From the NCBI RefSeq assembly GCF_041200145.1, contig NZ_CP165734.1, positions 6,119,001-6,183,000 of the forward strand: a stretch of 64,000 nucleotides of DNA. Direction: 5' to 3'. The notes beneath the pieces are model-generated. The model was not told where the DNA came from, searched no databases, and was given only the letters and a program-made list of their open reading frames with translations. Below are positions 16,719 through 26,352 of the stretch, piece by piece (position 1 is the first letter of the stretch; each line of letters starts with the position of its first letter). Both the position numbers and the translations under genes were made by a program. This DNA comes from Bradyrhizobium sp. LLZ17 (GTDB lineage: Bacteria; Pseudomonadota; Alphaproteobacteria; Rhizobiales; Xanthobacteraceae).

Positions 16719-19700
16719 ATGTCATTCAAGAAGCTGCTGATCGCCAACCGCGGCGAGATCGCCATCCGCATCGCGCGCGCGGCGGCCGATGCCGGGATTG
16801 CAACGGTTGCGATCCATCCGGCCGATGACGCGCTTTCGCTGCACGTGCGCGCTGCCGATGAGGCCGTCGAAATCCCCGGCCGCGGCGCCCGCGCCTATCT
16901 CGACATCGACGCCGTGGTGAAGGCGGCGAAAGGCGCCGGCTGCGACGCCGTTCATCCCGGCTATGGCTTCCTCAGCGAGAACGCCGCGTTCGCGAAGGCC
17001 TGCGCCGACGCCGGCATCGCCTTCGTCGGGCCGAAGATCGCGGCACTTGAACTGTTCGGCGACAAGGTCGCGGCGCGCCAGCTCGCCAAACGTTGCGGCG
17101 TGCCCATCATTGCCGGAACCAGCGGCCCCTCGTCGCTGGAGGAGATCACGGCGTTCTTCACTTCGCTCGGCAGCAACGCTGCCATCATGATCAAGGCGAT
17201 GGCCGGCGGTGGCGGCCGCGGCATGCGCGTGGTGGAAAACGCCACCGATCTCGCGGAGGCTTATGCGCGCTGCCAGTCCGAGGCCAAGGCGGCGTTCGGC
17301 TTCGACGGCGTTTATGCCGAACGGCTGATCCGGCAAGCGCGCCATATCGAGGTGCAGATCATCGGCGACCGGCACGGCGCGATCTCTCATCTCTGGGAAC
17401 GCGAATGCACCATCCAGCGCCGCCACCAGAAGCTGATCGAGGTGGCGCCGAGCCCTTCGCTGGGCGATGCGTTGCGCGGGCGGATCATCGAGGCGGCGAA
17501 ACAGCTCGCGGCGGCGGCCTCTTACGACAATCTCGGCACGTTCGAGTTCCTGGTCGACGGCGGCGCCGACGACAGCTTCGCCTTCATCGAGGCCAATCCG
17601 CGGCTCCAGGTCGAGCATACCGTGACGGAAGAGGTGCTCGGGCTCGACCTCGTGCGCGCCCAGCTCGCGGTCGCCGCAGGCAGCTCGCTGGCCGCGCTCG
17701 GTCTGGCGCAAAGCGCAATTCCGAAGCCGCGCGGCTATGCCATGCAGCTTCGCGTCAACATGGAAACGCTGGACGAGACCGGCACGACCCATCCGACCGG
17801 CGGAGTGGTGGCCGTGTTCGAGCCGCCGTCAGGGCCCGGTATCCGCGTCGATAGTTTCGGCTATGCCGGATACAAGACCAGCGCCGCGTTCGATTCTGCT
17901 GCTCGCCAAGGTCATCGTGCATACGCCGGGTGAAGCCTGGCACGACGTCGTCGCCAAGGCCTCGCGCGCGTTGCGCGAATTCCGGATCGATGGCGTCCTC
18001 ACCAACATCGACTTTCTCCAGGCGGTGCTCGCCCATCCCGATTTCAGGACCAATCGCATTGCGACCGACTTCATCGACCGCAATATCGTCAAGCTCGTGG
18101 AGGCGGCGGATGGGGCGGCCAAGCCGCTCTACTTCGCCCCCACCGAGCGAAGCGGGAGCGCTGCCGCCGAGGCGCACATCGCGCAGCAGGTGCCCGAGGG
18201 TGCCGTGATGGTCGCAGCGCCCCTGCAGGGCACCATCGTCACCATTCAGGTGAAGGAGGGCGAGATCGTGCGCCCTGGCCAGCAGCTCGCCGTGATCGAG
18301 TCCATGAAGATGGAACATCTGGTCATGGCCGAGCAGGGCGGCCGCGTCACGAAGCTTCTCGCGGGCGACGGTGCCACGCTGATGCATGGCGAGCCGATAC
18401 TTTATCTGGAGCCGCTGGACGTCGCCGCCGACGCGTCGGCGGCGGAAGCCGATGTCGACCTCGATCACATCCGTCCCGACCTCGCCGAGCTGATCGCGCG
18501 CCGGGCCAACACGCTCGATGCGAACCGGCCGGCGTCGGTCGAGCGGCGCCGCAACACCAACCAGCGCACTGCGCGCGAGAATGTCGCGCAGCTCGTCGAT
18601 GCCGGCTCGTTCATGGAATATGGCAGCCTCGCGATCGCGGCGCAGCGCCGCCGGCGCAAGCTCGACGACCTCATCAAGAACACGCCGGCGGACGGCCTCG
18701 TCATGGGCGTTGCCACGGTGAATGCCGACAAGTTCGGTGCCGAGGGTGGGCGTTGCATCGTGGTGGCTTACGACTACACCGTGCTCGCGGGCACGCAGGG
18801 CCACATGAACCACAAGAAGATCGACCGCATGCTGACGCTTGCGGAAGACTGGCGCGTGCCGCTGGTGTTTTACGCCGAAGGCGGCGGCGGTCGTCCCGGC
18901 GATACCGACCGGCTCGGCATGACCGGTCTGGACGGCCCGTCCTTCGTGCAGTTCGCAAGGCTCTCCGGTCTCGTGCCCGTGATCGGTGTCGTCTCCGGCT
19001 ATTGCTTCGCCGGCAATGCCGCGATGCTTGGCTGTTGCGATGTCATCATCGCCACCAGGAACGCGTCGATCGGCATGGGCGGCCCTGCCATGATCGAGGG
19101 CGGCGGACTCGGGGTCTATCATCCGGCCGAGGTCGGTCCGGTCTCGTTCCAGTCCCCGAATGGGGTGATCGACATCCTAGTCGAGGACGAGGTGGAGGCG
19201 ACGCGGGTAGCGCAGAAATATTTGTCCTATTTCCAGGGTGCGGTGTCGGAGTGGCAGGCTGCCGACCAGCGCCTGCTGCGCCGTGCCATCCCTGAGAACC
19301 GCCTGCGCGTCTACGACATCCGCAGCCTGATCCATCTGGTCGCGGACACGGATTCCGTGCTGGAGCTACGCCGCGACTACGGCGTCGGCATGATCACCGC
19401 GCTGATCCGCATTGAGGGCAAGCCGTTCGGGCTGATCGCCAACAATCCGCGTCACCTCGGCGGCGCCATCGATGCCGATGCCGGCGACAAGGCCGCGCGC
19501 TTTCTCCAGCTCTGCGACGCCTTCGATATCCCGATCGTCTCGCTCTGTGACACACCCGGCTTCATGGTGGGGCCGGAAGCAGAAAAAACCGCAATCGTGC
19601 GCCATGTCTCGCGGATGTTCGTGACGGGCGCGAGCCTCACGGTGCCGCTGTTCGGCATCGTGCTGCGCAAGGGCTATGGGCTGGGCGCGCAGTCGATGAT

Positions 19701-20025
19701 CGGCGGCGGCTTCCACGCCTCGTTCTTCACCGCCGCCTGGCCGACCGGCGAGTTCGGCGGCATGGGGCTCGAAGGCTATGTTCGCCTTGGCTTCCGCAAG
19801 GAGATGGAGGCGATCGCCGATCCCGTCGAACGCGAGACCTACTACCGCAACAAGGTCGCCGAGCTCTACGCCAACGGCAAGGCGGTCTCGATCGCGTCCG
19901 TGTTCGAGATCGACAACGTCATCGATCCCGCCGAGACGCGGCGCTGGATCATGGCGGGCTTGAGGTCCGTGCCAAAGCCGCCCGCCCGTGCAGGGAAGAA
20001 GCGTCCGTGCATCGATACGTGGTGA
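16719..20025 (+). CDS. Fused biotin carboxylase - biotin carrier - carboxyltransferase (acyl-CoA carboxylase type), frameshifted
   Basis: The ATG at 16719 has a GGAGAG ribosome-binding site. Residues 1-440 are biotin carboxylase (ANRGEIAIRIARAA, ATP-grasp loop KAMAGGGGRGMRVV). Next comes a biotinyl carrier domain with the biotinylation motif ESMKMEH near residue 530, then a carboxyltransferase of about 500 residues (AEGGGGRPGDTD, GVVSGYCFAGNAAMLG, DTPGFMVGPEAEK). The frame breaks once, near 17893-17900: GYAGYKTSAAFDS continues as LLAKVIVHTPG only in the +1 frame, so one base is extra around tctgctgctc. Restored, the protein is about 1,101 residues, the size of single-chain acyl-CoA carboxylases. 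It carboxylates an acyl-CoA whose identity cannot be read. Either a sequence error or a real inactivating mutation is possible. Confidence 0.85.
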
Positions 20026-20049
20026 GGGCGGTGCAGCAATGTGTGGAGG

Positions 20050-20152
20050 ACGTCATTTCGGGGCGATGCGAAGCATCGAACCCGGAATCTGGAGATTCTC
20101 AGGTGCGCAACTGCGCACCGTAGCTCGCGCTGACGCGCGCCTCGGAATGACG
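20050..20152. repeat. Palindromic intergenic repeat element (about 103 bases)
   Basis: Bounded by CGTCATTTCGGGG on the left and CCTCGGAATGACG on the right, which are near-perfect inverted ends. Nested small hairpins lie inside (GATGC-gaa-GCATC, GGTGCGCAACTGCGCACC). The architecture is that of the dispersed palindromic repeats common in Bradyrhizobium intergenic DNA. It lies between the carboxylase gene and the activator gene and may terminate the former's transcript. Confidence 0.65.
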
Positions 20153-20229
20153 GTGAACCCGGTTCCCGATTGACATCCCCGCCTGTGGTGCCAGACTTTG
20201 CACAATAATACAGGGTGGAGACGTCCGCG

Positions 20230-22083
20230 ATGGCCAGCCTTTCGGCCTCGAACCATGTCGCCCGTGTCTTGTCCGTCGCCAATCATGTGGCCGACGTCGA
20301 TGCCTCTTCGCGCATTGCCAATTCCTGGCGGCGCTGTCTGATCAGCCACAAGCTTGACCCTGCCCGTCAGGGGCCGCCACAGACGCTGACCGAGGCCGAG
20401 ATCCGCCACGTCGCGGAGCCGCTGGAGCAGACGATCCGTCTCCTCACACCCGAGCTCGACGATCTCGCCCGCGTGCTGCGTGACGCCGGCTATTGTGTCA
20501 ACCTGGCGGACGCGAACGCGACCATGCTGTTCAGCCGTCTGCCCGGCGAAGCCGACGCCAAGATGTTCATGGACTGGAAGATCTACACCGGCTCGAACTT
20601 CGCTGAAACGTTCGAGGGGACCAACGGGCTCGGCACCGCGCTTGCCGAGCAGAAGCCGATCCTGGTTCATCGCGACGAGCATTTTCGTGCGCAATGGCAC
20701 ATGTTCTCCTGCGCTGTGACGCCGCTGTTCGACGAGGCCGGCCGCCTCGCCGGCGCCGTCAACATCACGTCCTGCCGTGATGATCTCAGCCGCACCGCGC
20801 ATCAGCTTGCGCTGGCCGTGACCATGCAAGCGGCGCGGCGGATGGAGGACGTGATCTTTCGCGACCGTTTCCGTAATGCCTGGATCGCGTCCGTGCCGGG
20901 GGACGGCGGCAGCGGTCTGCTCGCCTATGACGAGGATCGCCGCATCGTCGGCGCCTGCCGTTCCGCACGTGCCCTGCTGGGTCTCACCGATGGTATGATC
21001 GCGTCCGGCATCGATCTGTCGCGCTACATCAAGTTCGATCATCCCGCGCGCAATGCGGACGACATCATCGAGCTGCGCCGGGCCGATGGCAGTCCATTGG
21101 GGCGCGGGCATGTCGCGCCGCCGCGGCGGGCACGGCCGCCCATGCAGCGTCATGACGTCCCTGTGGACCGCTTCAATGCGCTTTCTCGGCTCGCCGGCCG
21201 CGATCCCGGCCTGGTCAAGAGCGTGAAACGACTGAAAAGCATTGGCGATCACAATCTGCCGGTGCTGCTGCATGGCGAGACCGGCGTCGGCAAGGACGTG
21301 TTCGCGCGCGCCATTCACGCTGCGAGCCATCGTGCCCGCAACCACTACGTCGCGCTGAACTGCGCGGCGATGCCGGAAAGCCTGATCGATGCCGAACTGT
21401 TCGGCTATGAGGCCGGCGCCTTCACCGGCGCGCGGCGCGACGGCTCGAAGGGCCTGATCGTGCAGGCCGACGGCGGCACGCTATTCCTGGACGAGATCGG
21501 CGACATGCCGATTGCGTTGCAGACGCGGTTGCTGCGCGTGCTGGAGAATCGCGAGGTCTGGCCGCTCGGCGCGCTGAAACCGGTGCCCGTCGACATCCGC
21601 CTGATCAGCGCCACCCACCGCGATCTCGGCCGCATGGCGGAACAGGGCGCCTTCCGCCCCGACCTCTACTTTCGTCTGCGTGGCATGGAGGTGCGATTGC
21701 CGGCGCTGCGCGAGCGCGCGGACAGAGACGATATCATCCGCCAGATCGCGCGCGAGGAGGCGCCGGATTGCCGCCTCTCGGATGAGGCCTGGTCGTTGCT
21801 CGCGGCCTATCCGTTTCCCGGCAACATGCGCCAGCTCCGCCACGTGCTGCGGCTCGCCGGCTGCACGGCGGAGGATGGTCTGATCACCGACGCCGATCTC
21901 GATCTGCCGCCGTTTGGCGGCCGTGCGGCAGAGTCGGATTTGGCGGCAGCTGAGCGCACGACGATCGTCGAGGCGTTGCGCAAGCACGATGGCCGCGTGA
22001 GCGAAGCGGCGCGCGCGCTGAAGCTCAGTCGTGCGACGCTCTATCGCAAAATCAAGCAGCTGAAGATCGAGACGGCGCAGTAG
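20230..22083 (+). CDS. acoR: Sigma-54-dependent transcriptional activator, AcoR family
   Basis: A 617-residue enhancer-binding protein. The N-terminal signal region starts with the AcoR hallmark [10 protein letters not shown] and a GAF-like fold ([20 protein letters not shown]). The AAA+ domain has Walker A GETGVGKD, the sigma-54 contact loop GAFTGA (intact) and Walker [12 protein letters not shown] Fis-type helix-turn-helix closes the protein ([20 protein letters not shown]). AcoR proteins activate catabolic operons from -24/-12 promoters in response to a small metabolite. The ATG at 20230 has GGAG upstream; a GTG at 20215 is less likely. No acetoin genes are adjacent, so its target is unknown. 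The symbol denotes family membership only. Confidence 0.85.
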   Translation: MASLSASNHVARVLSVANHVADVDASSRIANSWRRCLISHKLDPARQGPPQTLTEAEIRHVAEPLEQTIRLLTPELDDLARVLRDAGYCVNLADANATMLFSRLPGEADAKMFMDWKIYTGSNFAETFEGTNGLGTALAEQKPILVHRDEHFRAQWHMFSCAVTPLFDEAGRLAGAVNITSCRDDLSRTAHQLALAVTMQAARRMEDVIFRDRFRNAWIASVPGDGGSGLLAYDEDRRIVGACRSARALLGLTDGMIASGIDLSRYIKFDHPARNADDIIELRRADGSPLGRGHVAPPRRARPPMQRHDVPVDRFNALSRLAGRDPGLVKSVKRLKSIGDHNLPVLLHGETGVGKDVFARAIHAASHRARNHYVALNCAAMPESLIDAELFGYEAGAFTGARRDGSKGLIVQADGGTLFLDEIGDMPIALQTRLLRVLENREVWPLGALKPVPVDIRLISATHRDLGRMAEQGAFRPDLYFRLRGMEVRLPALRERADRDDIIRQIAREEAPDCRLSDEAWSLLAAYPFPGNMRQLRHVLRLAGCTAEDGLITDADLDLPPFGGRAAESDLAAAERTTIVEALRKHDGRVSEAARALKLSRATLYRKIKQLKIETAQ

Positions 22084-22114
22084 CGACAGACAATTTGCAA
22101 AGCGGTGCGCTTTC

Positions 22115-22268
22115 TTCCCTCTCCTTGTGGGAGAGGGTGGCTCGCCGCGAAGCGGTGAGACGGGTGAGGGGTTCTCTCGCCGCGCGATTCTGTTGCTGTT
22201 GAATTCGCTGAAGCAGACCCCTCATCCGGCGCTTCGCGCCACCTTCTCCCACAAGGGGAGAAGGAAGG
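22115..22268. repeat. Paired-hairpin intergenic repeat
   Basis: Starts with CCCTCTCCTTGTGGGAGAGG and ends with CCTTCTCCCACAAGGGGAG, each itself a hairpin, with GGGTGAGGGGTT and AGACCCCTCATCC as inner inverted partners. The same plan recurs near 33.2-33.4 and 60.6-60.7 kb. It lies between convergent genes (activator and flavin reductase) and probably serves as a bidirectional terminator-like element. Confidence 0.65.
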
Positions 22269-22290
22269 GCGCACCGAACTTGTTGCGCTC

Positions 22291-22845
22291 TTACGAAAAA
22301 TCGCTCCAGCTCAGATGGCGCGAGTCGAGATCGCCGACGGTCACGGTGCCGCGGATTTCCTGAGGGACGTGAAAGCTGCTGCGCAGGTAGACCAGCGGCG
22401 CGACCCCGTCCGAATGCGACACGCCGCGCACCTCGCCGACGAAGATCGAATGCGTCTTGGTCTCGAACTCCTGCGTCAGCACGCAGTCGAATACGGCCAC
22501 CGCATCGCTCAACACCGGCGCGCCGGTTACGCCGCGCGTCCATTGCCCGAACCCAAAGCGGTCGTCGCCATTGACGCCCTTCTGGCCGCTGAAGGTGAGC
22601 GCGAGCAGCGCATGATCCTCGTGCAGGAAGTTGATTGCGAAGGCGCCTTCCTCGCGGATCCGCGCGTGCGCGCTGGCGTTGCGGTTGACGCAGACGATCA
22701 GTGACGGCGGATTGTCCGACAGCGAGCAGGCCGATGTTACCGTCAGTCCGGTGCGCTTGCCGTGCTCGGCGCCCACCGTGACCAGGGCGACCGCGCCGGC
22801 GCATTGGCGCATTGCCTGCTTGAAATCCTTCGCATCGACGCTCAC
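22291..22845 (-). CDS. Flavin reductase (NADH:FMN oxidoreductase component)
   Basis: A 184-residue flavin reductase-like domain protein starting at GTG 22845 with CGGAGA upstream. The family pattern is clear: FKQAMRQCAGAVALVTVG, LTVTSACSLSDNPPSLIVCVN, EEGAFAINFLHEDHALLALTFSG, and a C-terminal LVYLRSSFHV. Such proteins reduce FMN or FAD with NAD(P)H and supply it to a separate monooxygenase. The LLM-class monooxygenase gene lies just upstream on the same strand (57 bases apart), so the pair probably forms a two-component flavin monooxygenase. Confidence 0.9.
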   Translation of the reverse strand: MSVDAKDFKQAMRQCAGAVALVTVGAEHGKRTGLTVTSACSLSDNPPSLIVCVNRNASAHARIREEGAFAINFLHEDHALLALTFSGQKGVNGDDRFGFGQWTRGVTGAPVLSDAVAVFDCVLTQEFETKTHSIFVGEVRGVSHSDGVAPLVYLRSSFHVPQEIRGTVTVGDLDSRHLSWSDFS

Positions 22846-22902
22846 GCCGAAATCTCCGAAACGAGTGCGGGTGCGGCACGATCGCGCCGCACCCGCCTCC
22901 GG

Positions 22903-24000
22903 TCAAGCCGCCTTGCGCGCGGAGCCGAGATGCTTCAGGCGCGGCATCACCTCGTTCTTGAGCAGCGACAGCGAGTGGTGCCAGGCTTCCGCCTTGTGCT
23001 TGTAGTCGAAGCCGAAAACCAGCAGCACGCCGAAGCCGCCGACCTCGTCGTAGATCTTCTCGATCTTCTCGGCGACGGTCGCGGGCGAGCCGACAATCCA
23101 GTTCCGCTTGGCGCAATATTCGACGGTGACGTCGCTATCGGGCACGTCGGGTGCGTGCTTCAGATAGTCCTTGAAGCCGAAATGGCCGAGCAACGGCAGG
23201 AAATATTCGCTCATCATCCGGCCCATCATGTCGCCGGTCGAGAGCTTCCATGCTTCTTCGTCGGTATCGGCGACGAACACCTCGCGCACAAGCCGCCAGT
23301 CCTGGCGGTTCGGCTTGCGTCCGGTCTTGGCGGCGCCGATCTCGACCGAATCCCAATGGCTGCCGACATAGGCCGGGTTGAGGTTGAGGCTCATCGGGAT
23401 GAAGCCGCGTTCGCCCGCAAGCTTTAGCGTGTCGGAGTTCTTGGACAGCCCGGCGACGCCGATCGGCGGATGTGGCGCCTGCAGCGGCTTGATGTGCGGC
23501 TTGAGGAAGTCGAACATCGTATCCGGCTTGGTCACGGTCCAGTACTTGCCCTTGTAGGTGAAGGGCGCGGGATCGGACCAAAGCTTCAGGATGATCTCAA
23601 GCGCCTCGCGCGTCATGTCGCGGTTCTGCCCGCTCATGCCGTCGACGTTGAACATCGCCCAGTCGCTCGGCAGGCCCGAGGCCGCGACGCCGAAATTGAG
23701 CCGGCCCTCGGAGAGGTGATCGAGCATCGCGACGCGGTTGGCGAGTTCGGCCGGGTGGTGATAGGGCAGCAGGAACCCGCCCGGTCCGATGCGGATGTTC
23801 TTGGTCTGCATCAGCGCCTGTGCGATCAGGAGGTCCGGCGTGGGATTGGGTTCCCAAGGCGCGGTGTGGTGCTCGCCGACCCAGGCCTCCTGATAGCCGA
23901 GCTCGTCGAGCCAGCGCATCACTTGCAGGTCCCAATCCTGTCCTTCCTTCAGGCCGCACTCCGGCGGGTGCGAAGGCATCGTGAAATAGCCGATCTCCAT
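22903..24000 (-). CDS. LLM-class flavin-dependent monooxygenase (luciferase-like)
   Basis: A 365-residue TIM-barrel flavin monooxygenase of the bacterial luciferase-like family. Typical signatures are MEIGYFTMPSHPP at the start, EAWVGEHHTAPWEPNPTPD, TKNIRIGPGGFLLPYHHP, LDHLSEGRLNFGVAASGLPSDW and the later GVAGLSKNSDTLKLAGERG. The ATG at 24000 has GAGGAAA at good spacing. It uses reduced FMN and O2, with the downstream flavin reductase as likely partner. The limonene/alkane-monooxygenase-like branch is suggested, but the substrate is unknown. Confidence 0.9.
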   Translation of the reverse strand: MEIGYFTMPSHPPECGLKEGQDWDLQVMRWLDELGYQEAWVGEHHTAPWEPNPTPDLLIAQALMQTKNIRIGPGGFLLPYHHPAELANRVAMLDHLSEGRLNFGVAASGLPSDWAMFNVDGMSGQNRDMTREALEIILKLWSDPAPFTYKGKYWTVTKPDTMFDFLKPHIKPLQAPHPPIGVAGLSKNSDTLKLAGERGFIPMSLNLNPAYVGSHWDSVEIGAAKTGRKPNRQDWRLVREVFVADTDEEAWKLSTGDMMGRMMSEYFLPLLGHFGFKDYLKHAPDVPDSDVTVEYCAKRNWIVGSPATVAEKIEKIYDEVGGFGVLLVFGFDYKHKAEAWHHSLSLLKNEVMPRLKHLGSARKAA

Positions 24001-24159
24001 GGTTTCCTCATCTGATGTTGACGCGTCTTGCTGCGCGGTTCACGGACGTGAGCGGAGAGATTTGAGCAAGCGGTGTGCCAGTGCGGCGGCAGCCCGCGAC
24101 CGGCGAAAAAACGCTGGTTTGTGGCGGCAATAGCCGATATCCGGGGTCGATTTGCGAGG

Positions 24160-24204
24160 CCTCGTCTCATTATCGCGAGACGCTGTCTTGCCGATGAGAC
24201 GAGG
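24160..24204 (+). promoter_or_regulatory. Inverted repeat overlapping the dgoK ribosome-binding site
   Basis: CCTCGTCTCAT (24160-24170) and ATGAGACGAGG (24194-24204) are perfect 11-bp inverted arms separated by 23 bases. The right arm contains the GAGG of the ribosome-binding site for dgoK at 24216. It could be a repressor operator in the divergent intergenic region or an mRNA hairpin that hides the translation start; the sequence cannot distinguish them. Confidence 0.5.
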
Positions 24205-24215
24205 ACAGTTTCGAG

Positions 24216-25130
24216 ATGACCGAACCCGCCTATGTCGCGGTGGACTGGGGCACCAGCAGTTTTCGCCTGTGGCTGGTTGATCGCACCGGCCGTGTACTGG
24301 CCGAGCGACGCAGTGATGAGGGCATGCTGGCGGCGGCCAAGGCCGGCTTTGCCGGCGTGCTGCAATCGCATCTTACTGCCGTCGAAGCGCCGGATCATCT
24401 GCCCGTACTCGTCTGCGGCATGGCCGGCGCCCGCACCGGCTGGGTCGAAGCCGGCTATGTCGATACGCCGGCGCCGCTCTCCGCCGTCCTCAAGCAGGCC
24501 GCGCGCGTGCCGGGTCAGACGCGCGATATCCGCATCCTGCCGGGTATTGCACAACGCGACGCGAACGCGCCGGACGTGATGCGCGGCGAGGAGACCCAAT
24601 TGGTCGGCACGCTCGGTCTCGGTGCCGCAGGCGAGGCGCTGGTCTGCATGCCCGGGACCCATTCGAAATGGGTCCATGTGCAGGACGGCACGGTCGCGCA
24701 TTTTTCCACCTTCATGACCGGCGAGCTCTTCAGTGTGGTCTCGCGCGAGACGATTCTGTCGCTGGCAGTGGCCGGGGCCGATGATGCCGAAGATGTCGCG
24801 AGCTTCAAGACGGCGGTGATCGCTGCATTCAACGCGCCTGCCTTCACAGCCAATCTCCTGTTCGGCGCGCGATCGCGCCAGCTTCTGTTCGGCGGCACGC
24901 CGGCCGCAGCGCGCGAGACGCTGTCGGGCACGTTGATCGGCGTCGAGCTGGCGGCCGGGCTCTCCGGCACCGTACCGAAATCCGGCATGACCTTGATTGC
25001 ATCGGGGCGGCTCGCGATGCTGTACCGGCACGCTTTCGAGGCGCTGTCGGTCGCTGTGACGTCGGTCGATGCGGATGAAGCGGTCCGCCGTGGCCTGTCC
25101 ATGGCGGCTGCGTCGATCTGGACCAAGTAG
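24216..25130 (+). CDS. dgoK: 2-dehydro-3-deoxygalactonokinase
   Basis: A 304-residue sugar kinase of the DgoK family. Recognisable parts are VAVDWGTSSFRLWLVD (phosphate-binding start), VLVCGMAGARTGWVEAGYV, the substrate/ATP region DVMRGEETQLVG, and PGTHSKWVHVQDG. It phosphorylates 2-keto-3-deoxygalactonate in the DeLey-Doudoroff galactose pathway. The ribosome-binding site GAGGA lies in an inverted repeat. The aldolase gene follows after 13 bases, completing the two-step conversion to pyruvate and glyceraldehyde-3-phosphate. Confidence 0.92.
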   Translation: MTEPAYVAVDWGTSSFRLWLVDRTGRVLAERRSDEGMLAAAKAGFAGVLQSHLTAVEAPDHLPVLVCGMAGARTGWVEAGYVDTPAPLSAVLKQAARVPGQTRDIRILPGIAQRDANAPDVMRGEETQLVGTLGLGAAGEALVCMPGTHSKWVHVQDGTVAHFSTFMTGELFSVVSRETILSLAVAGADDAEDVASFKTAVIAAFNAPAFTANLLFGARSRQLLFGGTPAAARETLSGTLIGVELAAGLSGTVPKSGMTLIASGRLAMLYRHAFEALSVAVTSVDADEAVRRGLSMAAASIWTK

Positions 25131-25143
25131 AAGGAGCCTCGAG

Positions 25144-25775
25144 ATGAGCATTCCCTTTCCGCCGATGAAGCGTCCGTTGGTGGCGATCCTGCGCGGTGTG
25201 AAACCGGAGGAGACCGAGGCCATCGTCGGCGTGCTGATCGAGGCCGGCATGACCGCAATCGAGATCCCGCTGAACTCGCCCGATCCGTTCCGCTCCATCG
25301 CGGCAGCCGTGAAACAGGCGCCGGCCGGCGTGCTGATTGGGGCCGGCACGGTGCTGACCACTGCGGATGTCGATCGTCTCAACGACGTCGGCGGCAAGCT
25401 GATGGTGTCGCCGAATGTCGACACCGGCGTGCTGGCGCGCGCGCATCAGCACGGCATGGTCACGATGCCCGGCGTGTTCTCGCCGACCGAAGCGCTGCTT
25501 GCGGCGCGCTCCGGCGCGTCGAGCCTGAAATTCTTTCCGGCGAGCGTGCTTGGTGCGTCCGGCATTTCCGCGATCCGCGCCGTGTTGCCGGCCGGCGTCG
25601 TGATCGCAGCCGTCGGTGGCGTGTCCGACCAGAATTTTGCCGAGTACATCAAGGGCGGCGTGACGGCGTTCGGGCTCGGCTCCAGCCTCTACAAGCCCGG
25701 CATGACGGCGGGGATGTCGCCACCCGTGCCAAGGCAACAATCGCGGCCTATGATCGGGCGATTGCGCAGGACTGA
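25144..25775 (+). CDS. dgoA: 2-dehydro-3-deoxy-6-phosphogalactonate aldolase, frameshifted near the end
   Basis: A class I aldolase of the KDPG/KDPGal family starting at ATG 25144 with AAGGAG upstream. ILRGVKPEETEAIVGVLIEAG, the Glu in TAIEIPLNSPDP, GAGTVLT and the Schiff-base Lys in SSLKFFPAS are all present. As read, the C-terminus derails after GLGSSLYKPGMTAG. The frame one base over gives DVATRAKATIAAYDRAIAQD and a stop at 25775, the normal family ending, so one base is missing near the G-run at 25710-25713. Restored length is about 210 residues. All catalytic residues precede the shift. It acts after DgoK in the same operon. Confidence 0.88.
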
Positions 25776-25880
25776 GCCGCAATAAACAAGCCGTGATGCG
25801 AACGGCCGCGGTGACGAGGTGCTCGATCTCGCGAAGACCAATCTGCTATCGCGCTGATTTCGGCTGAGGCGGTTCGGTTC

Positions 25881-25901
25881 ACCTCTCCCGAAGGGAGAGG
25901 T
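25881..25901. terminator. Perfect 9-bp hairpin between convergent genes
   Basis: ACCTCTCCC-GAA-GGGAGAGGT is a perfect stem-loop 105 bases after the dgoA stop and about 20 bases after the end of the convergent membrane-protein gene. It belongs to the CTCTCCC/GGGAGAG hairpin family repeated in this window. Without a T-tract its termination activity is uncertain. Confidence 0.45.
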
Positions 25902-25921
25902 AAACACCGGCTGCGCTTCCC

Positions 25922-26286
25922 TCAGCCCCGCTTCACCGAGGGCACTGGCAGCCGCTCGTGCCGGCGTCGGAAGCGCTGCCAGTGCAGCACGATGCCGATC
26001 AGCATGGCGGGCACGAAGCCGAGCGCGATCAGGAAATGCGGCAGTTGCTTCGGCGAGATGAGGGCAATGCCGATGTCCGAGATCAGCCAAGGGCTGCGAA
26101 CATCACCGCGAAATCCGTGCGCGGGCAGCGCAGATAGTAGAACACGGCGGTGATGATGATGGCGGGACCGATCGCGATGGCGATCAGGACGGCCGTCAGC
26201 TCCTTCGGCGTGACGGCATCAAGCACCATCGACGCCAACAGCCACAGCGCGGCGAACATGGCGACGATGTCGATCGGATGCCGCAA
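25922..26286 (-). CDS. Small membrane protein with internally duplicated two-helix unit, frameshifted
   Basis: A TTG at 26286 with GAGAGG upstream begins RHPIDIVAMFAALWLLASMV. As read it stops after 67 residues (FAVMFAALG). One missing T in the CTTTGG context at about 26089-26090 would continue the frame as WLISDIGIALISPKQLPHFLIALG and end at 25922, giving about 121 residues. The restored protein has two related halves: VAMFAALWLLASMVLDAVTP resembles AVMFAALWLISDIGIALISP, each followed by PKEL or PKQL and a second hydrophobic helix. This suggests a duplicated membrane hairpin. The function is unknown. The duplication is independent evidence that the restored frame is the real one. Confidence 0.7.
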
Positions 26287-26352
26287 CCCAATACCTCTCG
26301 CGGGAACGCGCTATCGTTGGGTCCTATGCCCAGGCCGTCAAGTAAAATACGC

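Noticed and set aside
17755..19122. 455-codon leftward frame opposite the carboxylase gene
   Set aside because: Antisense shadow of the BCCP and carboxyltransferase coding sequence.
20183..20202. Possible sigma-54 promoter upstream of the AcoR-type gene (TGGTGCC ... TTTGCA)
   Set aside because: The GG-to-GC spacing is one base too long for a -24/-12 promoter and the first box is a poor match.
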